Made by a program: the position numbers and the translations under genes. Source: Ramlibacter aquaticus (lineage in GTDB: Bacteria; Pseudomonadota; Gammaproteobacteria; Burkholderiales; Burkholderiaceae_C). From it: DNA of 64,000 nt. The stretch is taken from assembly GCF_015159745.1 (NCBI RefSeq), contig NZ_JADDOJ010000010.1, positions 1-64,000 on the forward strand, given 5' to 3'. Below the pieces are notes generated by a model. The model was not told the origin of the DNA, made no database searches, and worked only from the letters and a program-made list of their open reading frames with translations. Shown in pieces: positions 9,188 through 20,977 of the stretch; the first letter of the stretch is position 1, and the number at the start of each line of letters is the position of its first letter.

Positions 9188-9505
9188 TCATGCCGCCTTG
9201 ATTTCTTCGCCGTTGGACTTGAAGACGCGCACGCGCTTCTCGCCCTCGACCTTGATGCCCACGCGGTCGGCCTTGCCGGTCGCGGGGTTGAAGATCGCCA
9301 CGTTGGACTGGTGGATCGGCATGGCCTTTTCCACGATGCCGCCGGTGGTGCCCTTCATGGGGTTCGGCTTGGTGTGCTTCTTCACCAGGTTGATGCCGTC
9401 GACGACCACATGCGTGTCGTCCTTGCGCAGGCTCACCTTGCCGCGCTTGCCCTTGTCGCGGCCAGCGAGGACGATGACTTCGTCGCCTTTGCGGATCTTG
9501 TTCAT
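9188..9505 (-). CDS. rplX: 50S ribosomal protein L24
   Basis: A 105-residue L24. The KOW motif is visible at the start ([20 protein letters not shown]) and the loop with [18 protein letters not shown] follows. L24 is an early assembly initiator of the 50S. It is the second gene of this transcription unit, 12 bases after rplN. Confidence 0.98.
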   Translation of the reverse strand: MNKIRKGDEVIVLAGRDKGKRGKVSLRKDDTHVVVDGINLVKKHTKPNPMKGTTGGIVEKAMPIHQSNVAIFNPATGKADRVGIKVEGEKRVRVFKSNGEEIKAA

Positions 9506-9517
9506 GCTGTGCCTCGC

Positions 9518-9886
9518 TTAGAGAACTTCGGGCGCCAGCGACACGATCTTCATGAAGCGCTCGGTACGCAGTTCACGCGTCACGGGGCCGAAGATGCGGG
9601 TGCCGATGGGCTCCAGCTTGTTGTTGAGCAGCACGGCGGCATTGCCGTCGAACTTGACGAGGGAGCCGTCGCCGCGACGGATGCCCTTGGCGGTGCGAAC
9701 GACGACGGCACTGTAGACCTCGCCCTTCTTGACGCGGCCACGGGGCGCAGCTTCCTTGACGCTCACCTTGATGATGTCGCCCACGCTGGCGTAGCGACGC
9801 TTGGAACCGCCGAGCACCTTGATGCAAAGAACGGACTTCGCACCGGTGTTGTCGGCGACTTCGAGCCGAGATTCTGTCTGGATCAT
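9518..9886 (-). CDS. rplN: 50S ribosomal protein L14, first gene of the operon
   Basis: A 122-residue L14 starting [18 protein letters not shown] with the signature around [20 protein letters not shown]. It sits at the subunit interface. It is the first gene of the minus-strand ribosomal unit here. The usual upstream neighbours rpsQ and rpmC are absent, and about 245 bases of leader separate it from a near-consensus promoter at 10138-10166. The leader sequence otherwise shows nothing I can name. Confidence 0.98.
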   Translation of the reverse strand: MIQTESRLEVADNTGAKSVLCIKVLGGSKRRYASVGDIIKVSVKEAAPRGRVKKGEVYSAVVVRTAKGIRRGDGSLVKFDGNAAVLLNNKLEPIGTRIFGPVTRELRTERFMKIVSLAPEVL

Positions 9887-10105
9887 TTCAAATATTTCCC
9901 AACTTGCACCCGTTGCACCCCATGGGGCACGCTCAGGTCAGTCTTGGGCCCGTCGTCGGCGCCGGCAACCGCTGGGCCTGCAGCTTGTGGGCTGCGCGGC
10001 CTGAACGCCTGTGAGCATGCGCTTTCGAATGGGGCGGAATTGCACCTGAGAAAAGCCGCTTTCCTTCGCGCATGGGCCCTGTCGACCACCAGCCAACCAG
10101 CCATG

Positions 10106-10132
10106 CAAAAAGCAGCCCTTTCAAAGGGCAGC
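10106..10132 (-). terminator. Terminator-like hairpin at the start of the rplN transcript
   Basis: On the minus strand GCCCTTTGAAAGGGC (with two more outer pairs past an A-A mismatch) is followed by TGCTTTTTG. It lies just beyond the glpD stop and would end glpD transcription. It also begins almost exactly at the predicted rplN transcription start, so in that transcript it would be a 5'-end hairpin. Confidence 0.6.
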
Positions 10133-10137
10133 CCGCG

Positions 10138-10166
10138 ATTATTGCAAAGTGCCTGGCGGCTGTCAA
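10138..10166 (-). promoter_or_regulatory. Sigma-70 promoter of the spc-alpha operon
   Basis: The minus strand has TTGACA, a 17-base spacer and AATAAT (5 of 6 matches to TATAAT). This is the best promoter match I noticed in the window. It lies between the glpD stop (10177) and rplN, and transcription would start near 10131. It drives the whole ribosomal unit. Confidence 0.85.
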
Positions 10167-10176
10167 CTGCCCCGCA

Positions 10177-11745
10177 TCAGCCGGGCAGCGTGAGGTAGGC
10201 CTGCGCCAGGGCCTGGGCCGCCTCCACCGCCGGGTCGCAGCCGGTTTCATCGGCCAGCACGCCGCCGACGGCGGGCGCGGCCCGGCCGGCGGCGGCGGCG
10301 TCCAGGAAGAGCAGCCGGGATCGGCGGCCCAGCACGTCGGCGGCCGTGCGCGCATATTCATGACGGGCCGCGAAGCGCACCATGGCCTCGGTCAGGCCGG
10401 GGGCGAGCTCCCGGCCGGCCCCGGGCAGGGCCTGCACGGCCGCGGCGTCGGTGCCGTACAGGTGCAGGCCGGGCGGCTCGGACAGGGGCACGCCGGGGAC
10501 GGAAGGCGCCGGTGCGCCCATCAGCCGAAGGTGAGCAGTCACTTCCTTGGGGCGCGCCTCCAGCCGGCCTGCCGCCATGCAGGCGTCCAGCGTGTCCTCG
10601 GCCATGGCCCGGTAGGTGGTCCATTTGCCGCCGGTGACGGTGACCAGGCCGGTCGGGCTGGTCAGCACGGTGTGCTCGCGGCTGAGGCCCCCGGTGTTGC
10701 CGGCGTCGGCGCCGTCCGGGCGGACCAGCGGACGCAGGCCCACCCACAGGCTGCGAATGTCCGCGCGGCCGGGTGCACGGGCCAGGTAGTTGCCGGCCTC
10801 GCGCAGGATGAAATCCACTTCTTCGGGGAAGGGGCGGGGCTCGGCGGCCAGGTCCTCGCGCGGGGTGTCCGTGGTTCCCAGCACCAGCTTGCCCAGCCAG
10901 GGCACGGCGAAGAGCACCCGGCCGTCGGCGGTGCGCGGCACGATCAGGGCCTCGCGCCCGGGCAGGAACTCGCGGTCCACCACCACGTGCACGCCCTGGC
11001 TGGGGGCCACCAGGGGCGTCGCGGCCCGGCCGGCGGCGGCGCCGTCCCAGGCCCGCAGGGTGTCGACCCAGACCCCGGCGGCGTTCACCACGCAGCCCGC
11101 CCGCAGCGTGAACTCGCGCCCGCTCTCGGCATCGCGGCAGCGCAGCCCGGCCACCCGGCCGCCTTCGTGCAGCAGCGCCGTGGCCGGGCAGTAATTGACG
11201 AGCAGGGCGCCGCGGCTTTGCGCCGTGCGCGCCAGGGCCACCGCCAGGCGGGCATCGTCGAACTGCCCGTCCCAGTAGCGCACGCCCCCGCGCAGGCCGC
11301 CGGGCCGGGCGTTGGGCAGCCGGGCCAGCACGCCGCCGCGGCCCAGGAAGCGGGTGCGGCCCAGGCCGGCGCGCCCGGCCATCAGGTCGTAGAGCACCAG
11401 CCCGGCGCCGTAGAACGGCAGCTCCCACCAGCGGTAGGCCGGCATCACGAAGGGCAGCGGCTGCGCCAGGTGCGGCGCGTTGGCCAGCAGGGTGCTGCGC
11501 TCGTGCAGGGCCTCGCGCACCAGGCCCAGGTTGCCCTGTGCGAGGTAGCGCACGCCGCCGTGCACCAGCTTGGTGGCACGCGAGGAAGTGCCGCAGGCGA
11601 AGTCCCCCGCCTCCACCAGCACCACCGAAAAGCCGCGCGCGGCCGCATCCAGGGCCACGCCCAGCCCGGTGGCACCGCCGCCGACCACGGCGAGGTCCCA
11701 GGTGCGCGGGCTGGCCAGGCGGTCCAGCAATTCCTGTCGCTGCAT
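10177..11745 (-). CDS. glpD: Aerobic glycerol-3-phosphate dehydrogenase
   Basis: A 522-residue FAD enzyme that oxidises sn-glycerol 3-phosphate to dihydroxyacetone phosphate and passes electrons to quinone at the inner membrane. The N terminus holds the FAD-binding DLAVVGGGATGLGVALDAA. The GTSSRATKLVHGGVRYL segment and TTDTPREDL are typical of GlpD, and a C-terminal helical domain follows residue 390. I start at 11745, where the family N terminus (MQRQELLDRL) begins; the frame stays open far upstream through proC on the other strand. It is divergent from proC with 40 bases between. No glpK, glpF or glpR is nearby. Confidence 0.93.
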   Translation of the reverse strand: MQRQELLDRLASPRTWDLAVVGGGATGLGVALDAAARGFSVVLVEAGDFACGTSSRATKLVHGGVRYLAQGNLGLVREALHERSTLLANAPHLAQPLPFVMPAYRWWELPFYGAGLVLYDLMAGRAGLGRTRFLGRGGVLARLPNARPGGLRGGVRYWDGQFDDARLAVALARTAQSRGALLVNYCPATALLHEGGRVAGLRCRDAESGREFTLRAGCVVNAAGVWVDTLRAWDGAAAGRAATPLVAPSQGVHVVVDREFLPGREALIVPRTADGRVLFAVPWLGKLVLGTTDTPREDLAAEPRPFPEEVDFILREAGNYLARAPGRADIRSLWVGLRPLVRPDGADAGNTGGLSREHTVLTSPTGLVTVTGGKWTTYRAMAEDTLDACMAAGRLEARPKEVTAHLRLMGAPAPSVPGVPLSEPPGLHLYGTDAAAVQALPGAGRELAPGLTEAMVRFAARHEYARTAADVLGRRSRLLFLDAAAAGRAAPAVGGVLADETGCDPAVEAAQALAQAYLTLPG

Positions 11746-11785
11746 GCCCGGATTCTGGGGCAGGTGGGCGATAGACTGCCGGGCC

Positions 11786-12598
11786 ATGGAATCCACGATC
11801 GCATTCATCGGGGGCGGCAACATGGCCAGCGCCATCATCGGCGGCCTGCGCGGCCAGGGCCTGCCCGCTGCCCAGGTCGAGGTGGTCGAGCCCTGGGACG
11901 AGGCCCGCGCCCGGCTCGCCCAGCAGTTCGGCGTGCAGGCCCAGGCGGCGCCGGGCGAGGCGCTGCGGCGTGCCGGCGTGGTGGTCTGGGCGGTGAAGCC
12001 GCAGACCTTCCGCGAGGCCGCACAGGCCGCGGCGCCCTTCTGCGCGGACGCCCTGCACCTGAGCGTGGCGGCCGGCATCCGCTCGGACAGCATCGCGGCC
12101 TGGCTGGGCAGCGAGCGCATCGTGCGCGCGATGCCCAACACCCCGGCCCTGGTGGGCCTGGGCATGACGGGCCTGTACGCGCGGCCTTCGGTGGGCGACG
12201 CCGACCGCGCCCAGGTAGAGCGCATCGTGGCGACCACCGGCGAGTCGGTCTGGGTGGACGCCGAGCCCCTGCTGGATGGCGTCACGGCGCTGTCCGGCTC
12301 CGGCCCGGCCTATGTGTTCTTCTTCATCGAGGCCATGACCCGCGCCGGCATCGAGATGGGCCTCACGGCGGCGCAGGCGCAACGCCTCGCGGTGGGCACC
12401 TTCCGCGGCGCTGCCGAACTGGCGCACCGCTCGGACGAGCCGCCCGAGCTGCTGCGCCAGCGCGTCACCTCCAAGGGCGGCACGACCTACGCCGCCATCA
12501 CCGCCCTGCAGGCCGACGGCGTGGATGCGTTGCTGGTGAAGGCGATACGCGCCGCCCAGGCGCGCGCGGCCGAACTGGGCGACGAGTTCGGGCGCTGA
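11786..12598 (+). CDS. proC: Pyrroline-5-carboxylate reductase
   Basis: A 270-residue NAD(P)H enzyme for the last step of proline synthesis, reducing pyrroline-5-carboxylate to proline. The Rossmann motif IAFIGGGNMASAIIGGL is at the start. The C-terminal dimer domain has the family signature ALSGSGPAYVFFFIEAM and VTSKGGTTYAAI. Length is normal. The ATG at 11786 is chosen because it fits the Rossmann fold start; the open frame upstream is antisense to glpD. It is convergent with ubiA. Confidence 0.96.
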   Translation: MESTIAFIGGGNMASAIIGGLRGQGLPAAQVEVVEPWDEARARLAQQFGVQAQAAPGEALRRAGVVVWAVKPQTFREAAQAAAPFCADALHLSVAAGIRSDSIAAWLGSERIVRAMPNTPALVGLGMTGLYARPSVGDADRAQVERIVATTGESVWVDAEPLLDGVTALSGSGPAYVFFFIEAMTRAGIEMGLTAAQAQRLAVGTFRGAAELAHRSDEPPELLRQRVTSKGGTTYAAITALQADGVDALLVKAIRAAQARAAELGDEFGR

Positions 12599-12623
12599 AG
12601 CGGGCCCGGCGGCGCCGGCCGCT

Positions 12624-13487
12624 TCAGCCCAGGGCGTAGCCGGCCACCACGCCGGCAAACACGGTGAAGCCCAGCCAGTGGTTGAGCCGGAAGGCCTTGA
12701 AGCAGCCCTCGCGGCTGCGCTCGCGGATCAGGGTGTAGTGCCACAGCGCCTGGGCCGCGGCCACCAGCACCGCCGCGCCCACGGCGAGCGGCGGGATGTG
12801 CGCCGAGAGCACGTCGGCCCAGACCGCCAGGTAGGCGCCATAGCAGGCCATCACCACCGGCACGTCGGCGCGGCCCAGGGTGATGGCCGAGGTCTTCATG
12901 CCGATGCGAAGGTCGTCGTCACGGTCCACCATGGCGTACTCGGTGTCATAGGCCAGCACCCAGAACAGGTTGCCCAGCAGCAGCACCCAGGCCTCCACCG
13001 GCACGTGGCCCTGCACCGCGGCATAGGCCATGGGGATGCCGAAGCTGAAGGCCACGCCCAGCACCGCCTGCGGCATGGCGAAGAAGCGCTTGGCGAAGGG
13101 GTACACCAGGCTCACCGCCAGCGCCGCGAACGACCAGGCGATGGCCGCCGCGTTGGTGGTCAGCACCAGGCCGAAGGCCAGCAGGGCCAGCAGCGCGCCC
13201 AGCACCAGCGCTTCGCGGGTGGACACGGCGCCCGAGGTGACGGGCCGGCCCGCGGTGCGCTTCACGTGGCGGTCGAAGTCGCGGTCGGCGACGTCGTTGA
13301 CGCAGCAGCCGGCGCTGCGCATGAGGACGGTGCCGGCCGTGAACACCGCCAGCAGGTGCCAGCCGGGAAAGCCCCGCGCCGCGACCCACAGGGCCGAAAG
13401 CGTGGGCCAGAGCAGCAGCAGCCAGCCCGCCGGGCGGTCCCAGCGGATGAGGTCCAGGTAGAGCCGCAGGCGGCCGGGCGCAGCCAT
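12624..13487 (-). CDS. ubiA: 4-hydroxybenzoate polyprenyltransferase
   Basis: A 287-residue membrane enzyme with about eight or nine hydrophobic segments. It prenylates 4-hydroxybenzoate in ubiquinone synthesis. Both Asp-rich motifs are present: NDVADRDFD (near residue 70) and [12 protein letters not shown] (near 190). The ATG at 13487 shares one base with the stop of the peroxidase gene upstream (TGATG), so I prefer it to an upstream in-frame start. The position at the end of recG-oxyR-dyp-ubiA links quinone synthesis to an oxidative-stress unit. Confidence 0.95.
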   Translation of the reverse strand: MAAPGRLRLYLDLIRWDRPAGWLLLLWPTLSALWVAARGFPGWHLLAVFTAGTVLMRSAGCCVNDVADRDFDRHVKRTAGRPVTSGAVSTREALVLGALLALLAFGLVLTTNAAAIAWSFAALAVSLVYPFAKRFFAMPQAVLGVAFSFGIPMAYAAVQGHVPVEAWVLLLGNLFWVLAYDTEYAMVDRDDDLRIGMKTSAITLGRADVPVVMACYGAYLAVWADVLSAHIPPLAVGAAVLVAAAQALWHYTLIRERSREGCFKAFRLNHWLGFTVFAGVVAGYALG

Positions 13488-14401
13488 CAGAGCCCGAGCG
13501 CGCGCAGGTCGAGCCGGCCGTCCTTCAGGGGCGGGCACCAGTAGTACGCACCGTTGACCGGCCGGCTGATGCGAAAGAGGGCGTCCGTGATGCCGTCGTC
13601 CTGGCCGGCCATGCGGCGCATCTGCTGCTCGAAGGCCTGCAGCGAGCGGCCGAAGGCGACGAACTGCAGGCCGGCCTGCAGGCCCGCCATCCAGGGCATG
13701 GAGCGGCGCAGCACGAAGGCCTCGGGCTCGAAGCTCTCCTGCGCGGTGCGCTTGACATGCGCGGACTCGGGCGCATCGTCCAGTTCCTCGTTGTCGGCCA
13801 GGCGGCGGCCGATGTGATGGTCACGCGCCTCGTCCTCCAGCGCCTCGAAGGCGTCCATGTCGTGCACCCACTGCTGCACGGCGACGAAGCTGCCGCCGTC
13901 CAGGCCCGCGCCCGCGCCCTGGGTGAAGGCGGCGGCGACCGCCGCATCGCCCTCGGGGTTCTCGGTGCCGTCCTCGAAGCCGGTCAGGTCGTGGCCGTGG
14001 CCGCCGTCCCTGGCGGCGTGGCGGAAGCCGTCGAGCACCTGGCGTGCCACGAACACGGGCGCCAGCGCCTTCTGCACCTTGCGCGTGACGTGCAGCAGCT
14101 CGCCCAGGTCGTCGCCGCGCAGCCAGCACCACAGCGTGCCGGGGGTCGAGGGCACCTTCACCCCGTGGCCCGAGAAATCCGGGAACTCGTGCAGGCCCGG
14201 CACCTCGGCGCCCAGCGCCGCCACCAGCGAGGGCCCCAGGCCCACCACCACGTCGCTGCCGTCGGCCAGCGGCGACAGGCGCTGCAGCGCGGCGCGGATC
14301 GCGCCAGCGTCCGCGCCCTCGGGGCGCAGCACGAAGTGGACGTAGCGGGCGACGGCGGGAACGCCATCCAGGATGCCGGGCTGGAACTGCATGGGGGTCA
14401 T
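13487..14401 (-). CDS. Dyp-type heme peroxidase
   Basis: A 304-residue dye-decolorizing peroxidase. The distal motif GFEDGTENP holds Asp144 and Gly145 of the GxxDG signature, and His215 in PESAHVKR is the likely proximal heme ligand. An Arg pair follows at 232-233. No Tat or Sec signal is seen, so it is probably cytoplasmic or encapsulated. No encapsulin gene is next to it. It begins 10 bases after oxyR, which suggests control with the peroxide response. A second ATG three codons later (MQFQPGIL) may be the true start. Confidence 0.92.
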   Translation of the reverse strand: MTPMQFQPGILDGVPAVARYVHFVLRPEGADAGAIRAALQRLSPLADGSDVVVGLGPSLVAALGAEVPGLHEFPDFSGHGVKVPSTPGTLWCWLRGDDLGELLHVTRKVQKALAPVFVARQVLDGFRHAARDGGHGHDLTGFEDGTENPEGDAAVAAAFTQGAGAGLDGGSFVAVQQWVHDMDAFEALEDEARDHHIGRRLADNEELDDAPESAHVKRTAQESFEPEAFVLRRSMPWMAGLQAGLQFVAFGRSLQAFEQQMRRMAGQDDGITDALFRISRPVNGAYYWCPPLKDGRLDLRALGL

Positions 14402-14411
14402 CGAAGAAGGA

Positions 14412-15365
14412 TCAGGACAGTCGTTTCACGCCGGGGAGCTCGCAGGCGTAGATCGCATTGCGCAGCGCGGCGATGGCTTCGTAGCGGGTGAAGCTGCGGC
14501 GCCAGGCCAGCACCACGCGGCGGCTGGGCGGCTCGCCCTCGAAGGGGATGTAGCGCACGAAGGACAGGTCGTCCTTGCGCCGGCGCGGCTTGCCCTCCAG
14601 GGCCTCGCGCGGCACCGACAGGCGCGGCACCAGGGTCACGCCCATGCCGGCGGCCACCATGTGCTTGATGGTCTCCAGCGAGGAGCCCTCGAAGCTCTTG
14701 CGTATGCCCTCGGCGTCGCTGGAGAAGCGCGCGAACTCGGGGCACACCTCCAGCACGTGGTCGCGGAAGCAGTGGCCGGTGCCCAGCAGCAGCATGGTCT
14801 CGGCCTTCAGCTCCTCGGCGGTGATGGTCTTGCGCACGGACAGCGCGTGGGTGCTGGGCACGGCGGCCATGAAGGGCTCGTCGTAGAGCGGCGCGATGGC
14901 CAGGCCCGTGTCCGGAAAGGGCTCGGCCATGATGGCGCAGTCGATCTCGCCGGTGCGCAGCATCTCCAGCAGCTTGACGGTGAAGTTCTCCTGCAGCATC
15001 AGCGGCATCTGCGGCGTGCGGTCGATCGCCTGGCGCACCAGGTCGGGCAGCAGGTAGGGGCCGATGGTGTAGATCACGCCCAGCTTCAGGGGGCCCGAGA
15101 GCGGGTCCTTGCCACGCTTGGCGATCTCCTTGATGGCGGCCGCCTGCTCCAGCACGCTCTGCGCCTGGCGCACGATCTCCTCGCCCAGGGGCGTCACGGT
15201 GACTTCGTTGGCGCTGCGTTCGAACAGCTTGACCTCCAGCTCATCCTCGAGCTTCTTGATCGCCACCGAAAGCGTGGGCTGCGAGACGAAGCAGGCTTCG
15301 GCGGCCTTGCCGAAATGCTTCTCGCGCGCCACGGCGACGATGTACTTGAGCTCGGTCAGTGTCAT
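14412..15365 (-). CDS. oxyR: Peroxide-sensing LysR regulator OxyR
   Basis: A 317-residue LysR-type regulator. The HTH spans about residues 1-60 ([20 protein letters not shown]). The redox pair is intact: Cys199 in GTGHCFRD and Cys208 in LEVCPEF, the same numbering and spacing as in E. coli OxyR. Peroxide would oxidise them to a disulfide and switch on antioxidant genes. It starts 8 bases after recG without a clear ribosome binding site, so coupling is likely. The Dyp peroxidase follows 10 bases downstream. I place the start at the HTH N terminus (MTLTELKY). Confidence 0.96.
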   Translation of the reverse strand: MTLTELKYIVAVAREKHFGKAAEACFVSQPTLSVAIKKLEDELEVKLFERSANEVTVTPLGEEIVRQAQSVLEQAAAIKEIAKRGKDPLSGPLKLGVIYTIGPYLLPDLVRQAIDRTPQMPLMLQENFTVKLLEMLRTGEIDCAIMAEPFPDTGLAIAPLYDEPFMAAVPSTHALSVRKTITAEELKAETMLLLGTGHCFRDHVLEVCPEFARFSSDAEGIRKSFEGSSLETIKHMVAAGMGVTLVPRLSVPREALEGKPRRRKDDLSFVRYIPFEGEPPSRRVVLAWRRSFTRYEAIAALRNAIYACELPGVKRLS

Positions 15366-15373
15366 GGCGTGTG

Positions 15374-17437
15374 TCAGGCCTTCAGGAATTCGGATTTTCC
15401 ACCCAACCAGCGTTCCACGTGGCGGCGTGCCAGCGCGGGATGGCGATCGAGCATCAGCGGCGCCAGGGCGCGCGCCCACGCCAGCAGGTCGGCGTCGGCC
15501 TCCAGGTCGGCGAAGCGCAGCAAGGGCGCGCCCGACTGGCGCGCGCCCAGGAACTCGCCCGGGCCGCGGATCTCGAGGTCGCGGCGGGCGATCTCGAAGC
15601 CGTCGTTGGTTTCGGCCATGGCCTTGAGGCGGGCCTTGGCGGTCTCGCTCACGCGGCCGTTCTCGTTGGGCGAGAACACCAGCACGCAGGCCGAGGCCGC
15701 GGCGCCGCGTCCGACCCGGCCCCGCAGCTGGTGCAGCTGCGACAGCCCGAAGCGCTCCGCATGCTCGATCACCATCAGCGAGGCGTTGGGCACGTCCACG
15801 CCGACCTCGATCACGGTGGTGGACACCAGCACGCCCATCTGTCCGCCCGAGAACAGCGCCATCACCGCCTTCTTCTCGGCCGGTGGCATGCGCGAATGCA
15901 GCAGGCCGACCATCACGCCCGGCAGCGCCTCGCTCAGGTCCTGGTGGGTCTGGGTGGCATTCGACAGGTCCAGGGCCTCGCTCTCCTCGATCAGCGGGCA
16001 GACCCAGTACACCTGCCGCCCCTCGGCCAGCTGGCTGCGTATGCGTTCTATGAGCTGCTCGCGCCGGCTGTCGGCCACCAGCCGGGTGACGATGGGCGTG
16101 CGCCCGGGGGGCAGCTCGTCGATGGTGGAGACGTCCAGGTCGGCGTAATAGCTCATGGCCAGGGTGCGCGGGATGGGCGTGGCCGACATCATCAACAGGT
16201 GCGGCTCCTGCGCCGTGTCCTTCATCTTGGCCCGCAGTGCCAGGCGCTGCGCCACGCCGAAGCGGTGCTGCTCGTCGATCACGGCCAGCGCCAGGGCCTT
16301 GAACTGCACCTGGTCCTGGATGACGGCATGGGTGCCGACCACCAGGGCGGCCTCCCCGCTTTCGACCAGCGCCAGCATCTCGCCGCGCTCCTTCTTCTTC
16401 TGGCTGCCGGTGAGCCAGGCCACGCGGCGGCCCAGCGGCGCCAGCAGCGGCTCCAGCCAGCCGATCAGCTTGCGGAAGTGCTGCTCGGCGAGGATCTCGG
16501 TGGGCGCCATCAGCGCGCACTGCCAGCCGGCGTCGATCGCCACCGCCGCCGCCAGCGCGGCCACCACCGTCTTGCCCGAGCCCACGTCGCCCTGCAGCAG
16601 GCGGTGCATGGGCACCTCGCGCGCCAGGTCGCGGGCGATCTCCTCCACCACGCGGCGCTGGGCGCCGGTGAGCGCGAAGGGCAGCTGCGCCAGCAGCGTC
16701 TCCTGCAGGCCGCCGCGCCGGGTCGCCAGGGCCGGCGAGCGCAGGGCATCGCGCTCGCGCTTGCTTTCCAGCTGCGAGAGCTGCTGCGCGAGCAGCTCCT
16801 CGGCCTTGAGCCGCTGCCAGGCGGGGTGGCTGCGGTCCTCCAGCGCGGCCAGGGCGACGTCCGGCGTGGGGTGGTGCAAGAACGCCAGCGCCTCGCGCAG
16901 GCCCCAGACCTGCGGCTGCAGCGTCTCGCTCACCCCGGGCGGGAAGGTGTCGGACAGGTCGGCCCGCGCCAGCCCGGAGAGCACGGCCTTGCGCAGGTAG
17001 GCCTGCGGCAGCGTGGCCACGGTGGGGTAGACCGGCGTCAGCGCCGTGGGCAGCGCGGCGCCGGCAGGCTTGACCACCGGGTGCACCATCTGCCAGCCCA
17101 GGAAACCGCCGCGCAACTCGCCGCGGAAGCGGTGCCGCGTGCCCACGGCCAGCGCCTTCTGCTGCGAGGGGTAGAAGCTGAAGAAGCGCATCTGGCAGCT
17201 GCCGCTGCCGTCCTCCACCGTCACCACCAGCTGGCGGCGCGGCCGGTAGGCGATCTCGCAGGCGGTCACCTCCGCCTCGATCTGCACCGATTCGCCCTCG
17301 CGCGCGTCGGCCAGGCGCAGCACGCGCGTCTCGTCCTCCCAGCGCAGGGGCAGGTGGAGGGCCAGGTCGATGTCGCGCGTGAGGCCCAGCTTGTGCAAGG
17401 CTTTCTGGGGCGCGGACAGGGCCTGTTTCTCGGGCAT
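15374..17437 (-). CDS. recG: ATP-dependent DNA helicase RecG
   Basis: A 687-residue helicase close to the usual length. An N-terminal wedge/OB domain (about 1-220) binds branched DNA. The motor has Walker [15 protein letters not shown], the DEQH box ([14 protein letters not shown]), [10 protein letters not shown], and motif VI with QLRGRVGRG. RecG reverses stalled forks and branch-migrates Holliday junctions. The start at 17437 gives the family N terminus ([14 protein letters not shown]). It is divergent from queA with 51 bases between, and leads the recG-oxyR-dyp-ubiA unit. Confidence 0.97.
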   Translation of the reverse strand: MPEKQALSAPQKALHKLGLTRDIDLALHLPLRWEDETRVLRLADAREGESVQIEAEVTACEIAYRPRRQLVVTVEDGSGSCQMRFFSFYPSQQKALAVGTRHRFRGELRGGFLGWQMVHPVVKPAGAALPTALTPVYPTVATLPQAYLRKAVLSGLARADLSDTFPPGVSETLQPQVWGLREALAFLHHPTPDVALAALEDRSHPAWQRLKAEELLAQQLSQLESKRERDALRSPALATRRGGLQETLLAQLPFALTGAQRRVVEEIARDLAREVPMHRLLQGDVGSGKTVVAALAAAVAIDAGWQCALMAPTEILAEQHFRKLIGWLEPLLAPLGRRVAWLTGSQKKKERGEMLALVESGEAALVVGTHAVIQDQVQFKALALAVIDEQHRFGVAQRLALRAKMKDTAQEPHLLMMSATPIPRTLAMSYYADLDVSTIDELPPGRTPIVTRLVADSRREQLIERIRSQLAEGRQVYWVCPLIEESEALDLSNATQTHQDLSEALPGVMVGLLHSRMPPAEKKAVMALFSGGQMGVLVSTTVIEVGVDVPNASLMVIEHAERFGLSQLHQLRGRVGRGAAASACVLVFSPNENGRVSETAKARLKAMAETNDGFEIARRDLEIRGPGEFLGARQSGAPLLRFADLEADADLLAWARALAPLMLDRHPALARRHVERWLGGKSEFLKA

Positions 17438-17488
17438 GGGACAATTCTGCCTTCCCCACTTGGAACGGGTCCGTCCGGCCCTCAAGCC

Positions 17489-19688
<2,200 letters not shown>

Positions 19689-19701
19689 GGCGGCCGGGGG
19701 G

Positions 19702-20862
19702 TCAGGCGGGCGCCGGGTCGCCCGGTGGACGCCCCAGGGCGCCCGCCGCGCCGTCCGCAGGGCCGGCAGCGGGGCGGACCCGGCCTGCGGGCAAGGGCGC
19801 CTGCGCGGGCGGCGGCACCGCCCCGACCCCATGGGCCTGCGCGCCGCAGCGCATGCAGTAGCGCGCGAACGCGTTCTTGCGGCTGGCGCACTGCGTGCAG
19901 CGGTCGTGCAGGCCGATGCCGCAGTGCGGGCAGTAGTCCAGCCGCTCGTCGCGCATGTCCACCGGCCGCTCGCAGCCCGGGCACACGCCCTTGGCCAGGC
20001 GCGCCAGCGCCGTGTCGTAGGCCAGCGCTTCGCGCCGCTGCGAATCGGGCAGGGCCTCGGCCGCGCGCTGGCGTTCCAGCCAGGTGTTGAGCGCGCGCAT
20101 CGCCCAGCGGCCCGCCACCACCGTGAGCAGCACGCCCACGCCGTTGCGCACATAGCCGCCATAGCTGGGCAGGTAGGGCACCAGCTCGACGAAGAAGGTG
20201 AACACCGAGAAGAGCACGAAGCCCCAGGCGAAGGGCCACCAGGACCCCTTGCGCCAGCGCCGGAAGACCCACACGCCCGCCAGCAGCAAGGGCAAGGTGA
20301 ACGCAAGCCGGTACAGGAACACGGTCAGCTCGACGCGCCGCGCGTCGGACTGCTGCGCCTCGCGGGCCAGGCGCTCGGCCTCGCGCTGCTCACGCTCGGC
20401 CGCCTGCCGCGCCTGCTGCGCGTCCAGCAGCGCCTGCTCGCGCTGCTGGACCCGGGCCTGGGCCTCGCGCTCGGCCTGGCGAAGGCCGTCCAGGGCGCGC
20501 GTGCGGGCCACCAGCTCCGGGTCCTGGGTGGCGAGCTGGGTGGCCTGCCGCGTGGCCAGCCAGCGGTTCAGCGAATCGCTGGCGGCCTGCGTGTCGGCGT
20601 GGGCCACGCGCAGCTGGAGCCGGGCCTGCTCGGCGGCGGCCTGCGCCTGGTCGACGGCGGTGGCGTTGGCGCGGATGCGGTCGGCGAAGGCCTTGCTGCG
20701 CGCCGGGTCCATGTAGTGCGCCCAGTCGCGGCCGGGCTCGGCCTTGGGCAGGTCGCGCATCACGGCGCTGCCCAGGCCGGACAGGAAGCCCGCGAACACC
20801 AGGGCCACGACCCACAGGCCGCGCCGGTACCAGGCCTCGGACAGGCGAAGTGTCTTGTCCAT
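19702..20862 (-). CDS. Membrane protein with coiled coil and two zinc ribbons
   Basis: I do not recognise a characterised family for this 386-residue protein. A first membrane segment lies near residues 14-33. It is followed by a long Ala/Gln/Glu-rich coiled coil (about 65-185) and two or three more hydrophobic segments (about 190-260). A cytoplasmic region (about 300-345) then has four Cys pairs (CPGC, CPHC, CTQC, CMRC), enough for two zinc ribbons. A Pro/Ala-rich tail ends the protein. The ATG at 20862 gives a proper N terminus; upstream in-frame sequence is low complexity. No neighbour explains its role. Confidence 0.8.
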   Translation of the reverse strand: MDKTLRLSEAWYRRGLWVVALVFAGFLSGLGSAVMRDLPKAEPGRDWAHYMDPARSKAFADRIRANATAVDQAQAAAEQARLQLRVAHADTQAASDSLNRWLATRQATQLATQDPELVARTRALDGLRQAEREAQARVQQREQALLDAQQARQAAEREQREAERLAREAQQSDARRVELTVFLYRLAFTLPLLLAGVWVFRRWRKGSWWPFAWGFVLFSVFTFFVELVPYLPSYGGYVRNGVGVLLTVVAGRWAMRALNTWLERQRAAEALPDSQRREALAYDTALARLAKGVCPGCERPVDMRDERLDYCPHCGIGLHDRCTQCASRKNAFARYCMRCGAQAHGVGAVPPPAQAPLPAGRVRPAAGPADGAAGALGRPPGDPAPA

Positions 20863-20977
20863 CAGGAAGTCCCTCCCTCGGGTTGGAAATCGATGCCACG
20901 CGGCGGGCCCCCGTGCCTGCCGACGTGGACGCGTGGACGCCGGGTGCTGTGCATGCAAGCTCCGCGAGCCGGCACGG

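Noticed and set aside
14412-17459. A 1015-codon minus-strand open frame
   Set aside because: Only the last 317 codons (oxyR) match a family. The rest is a shadow frame of recG, which is real in another frame.
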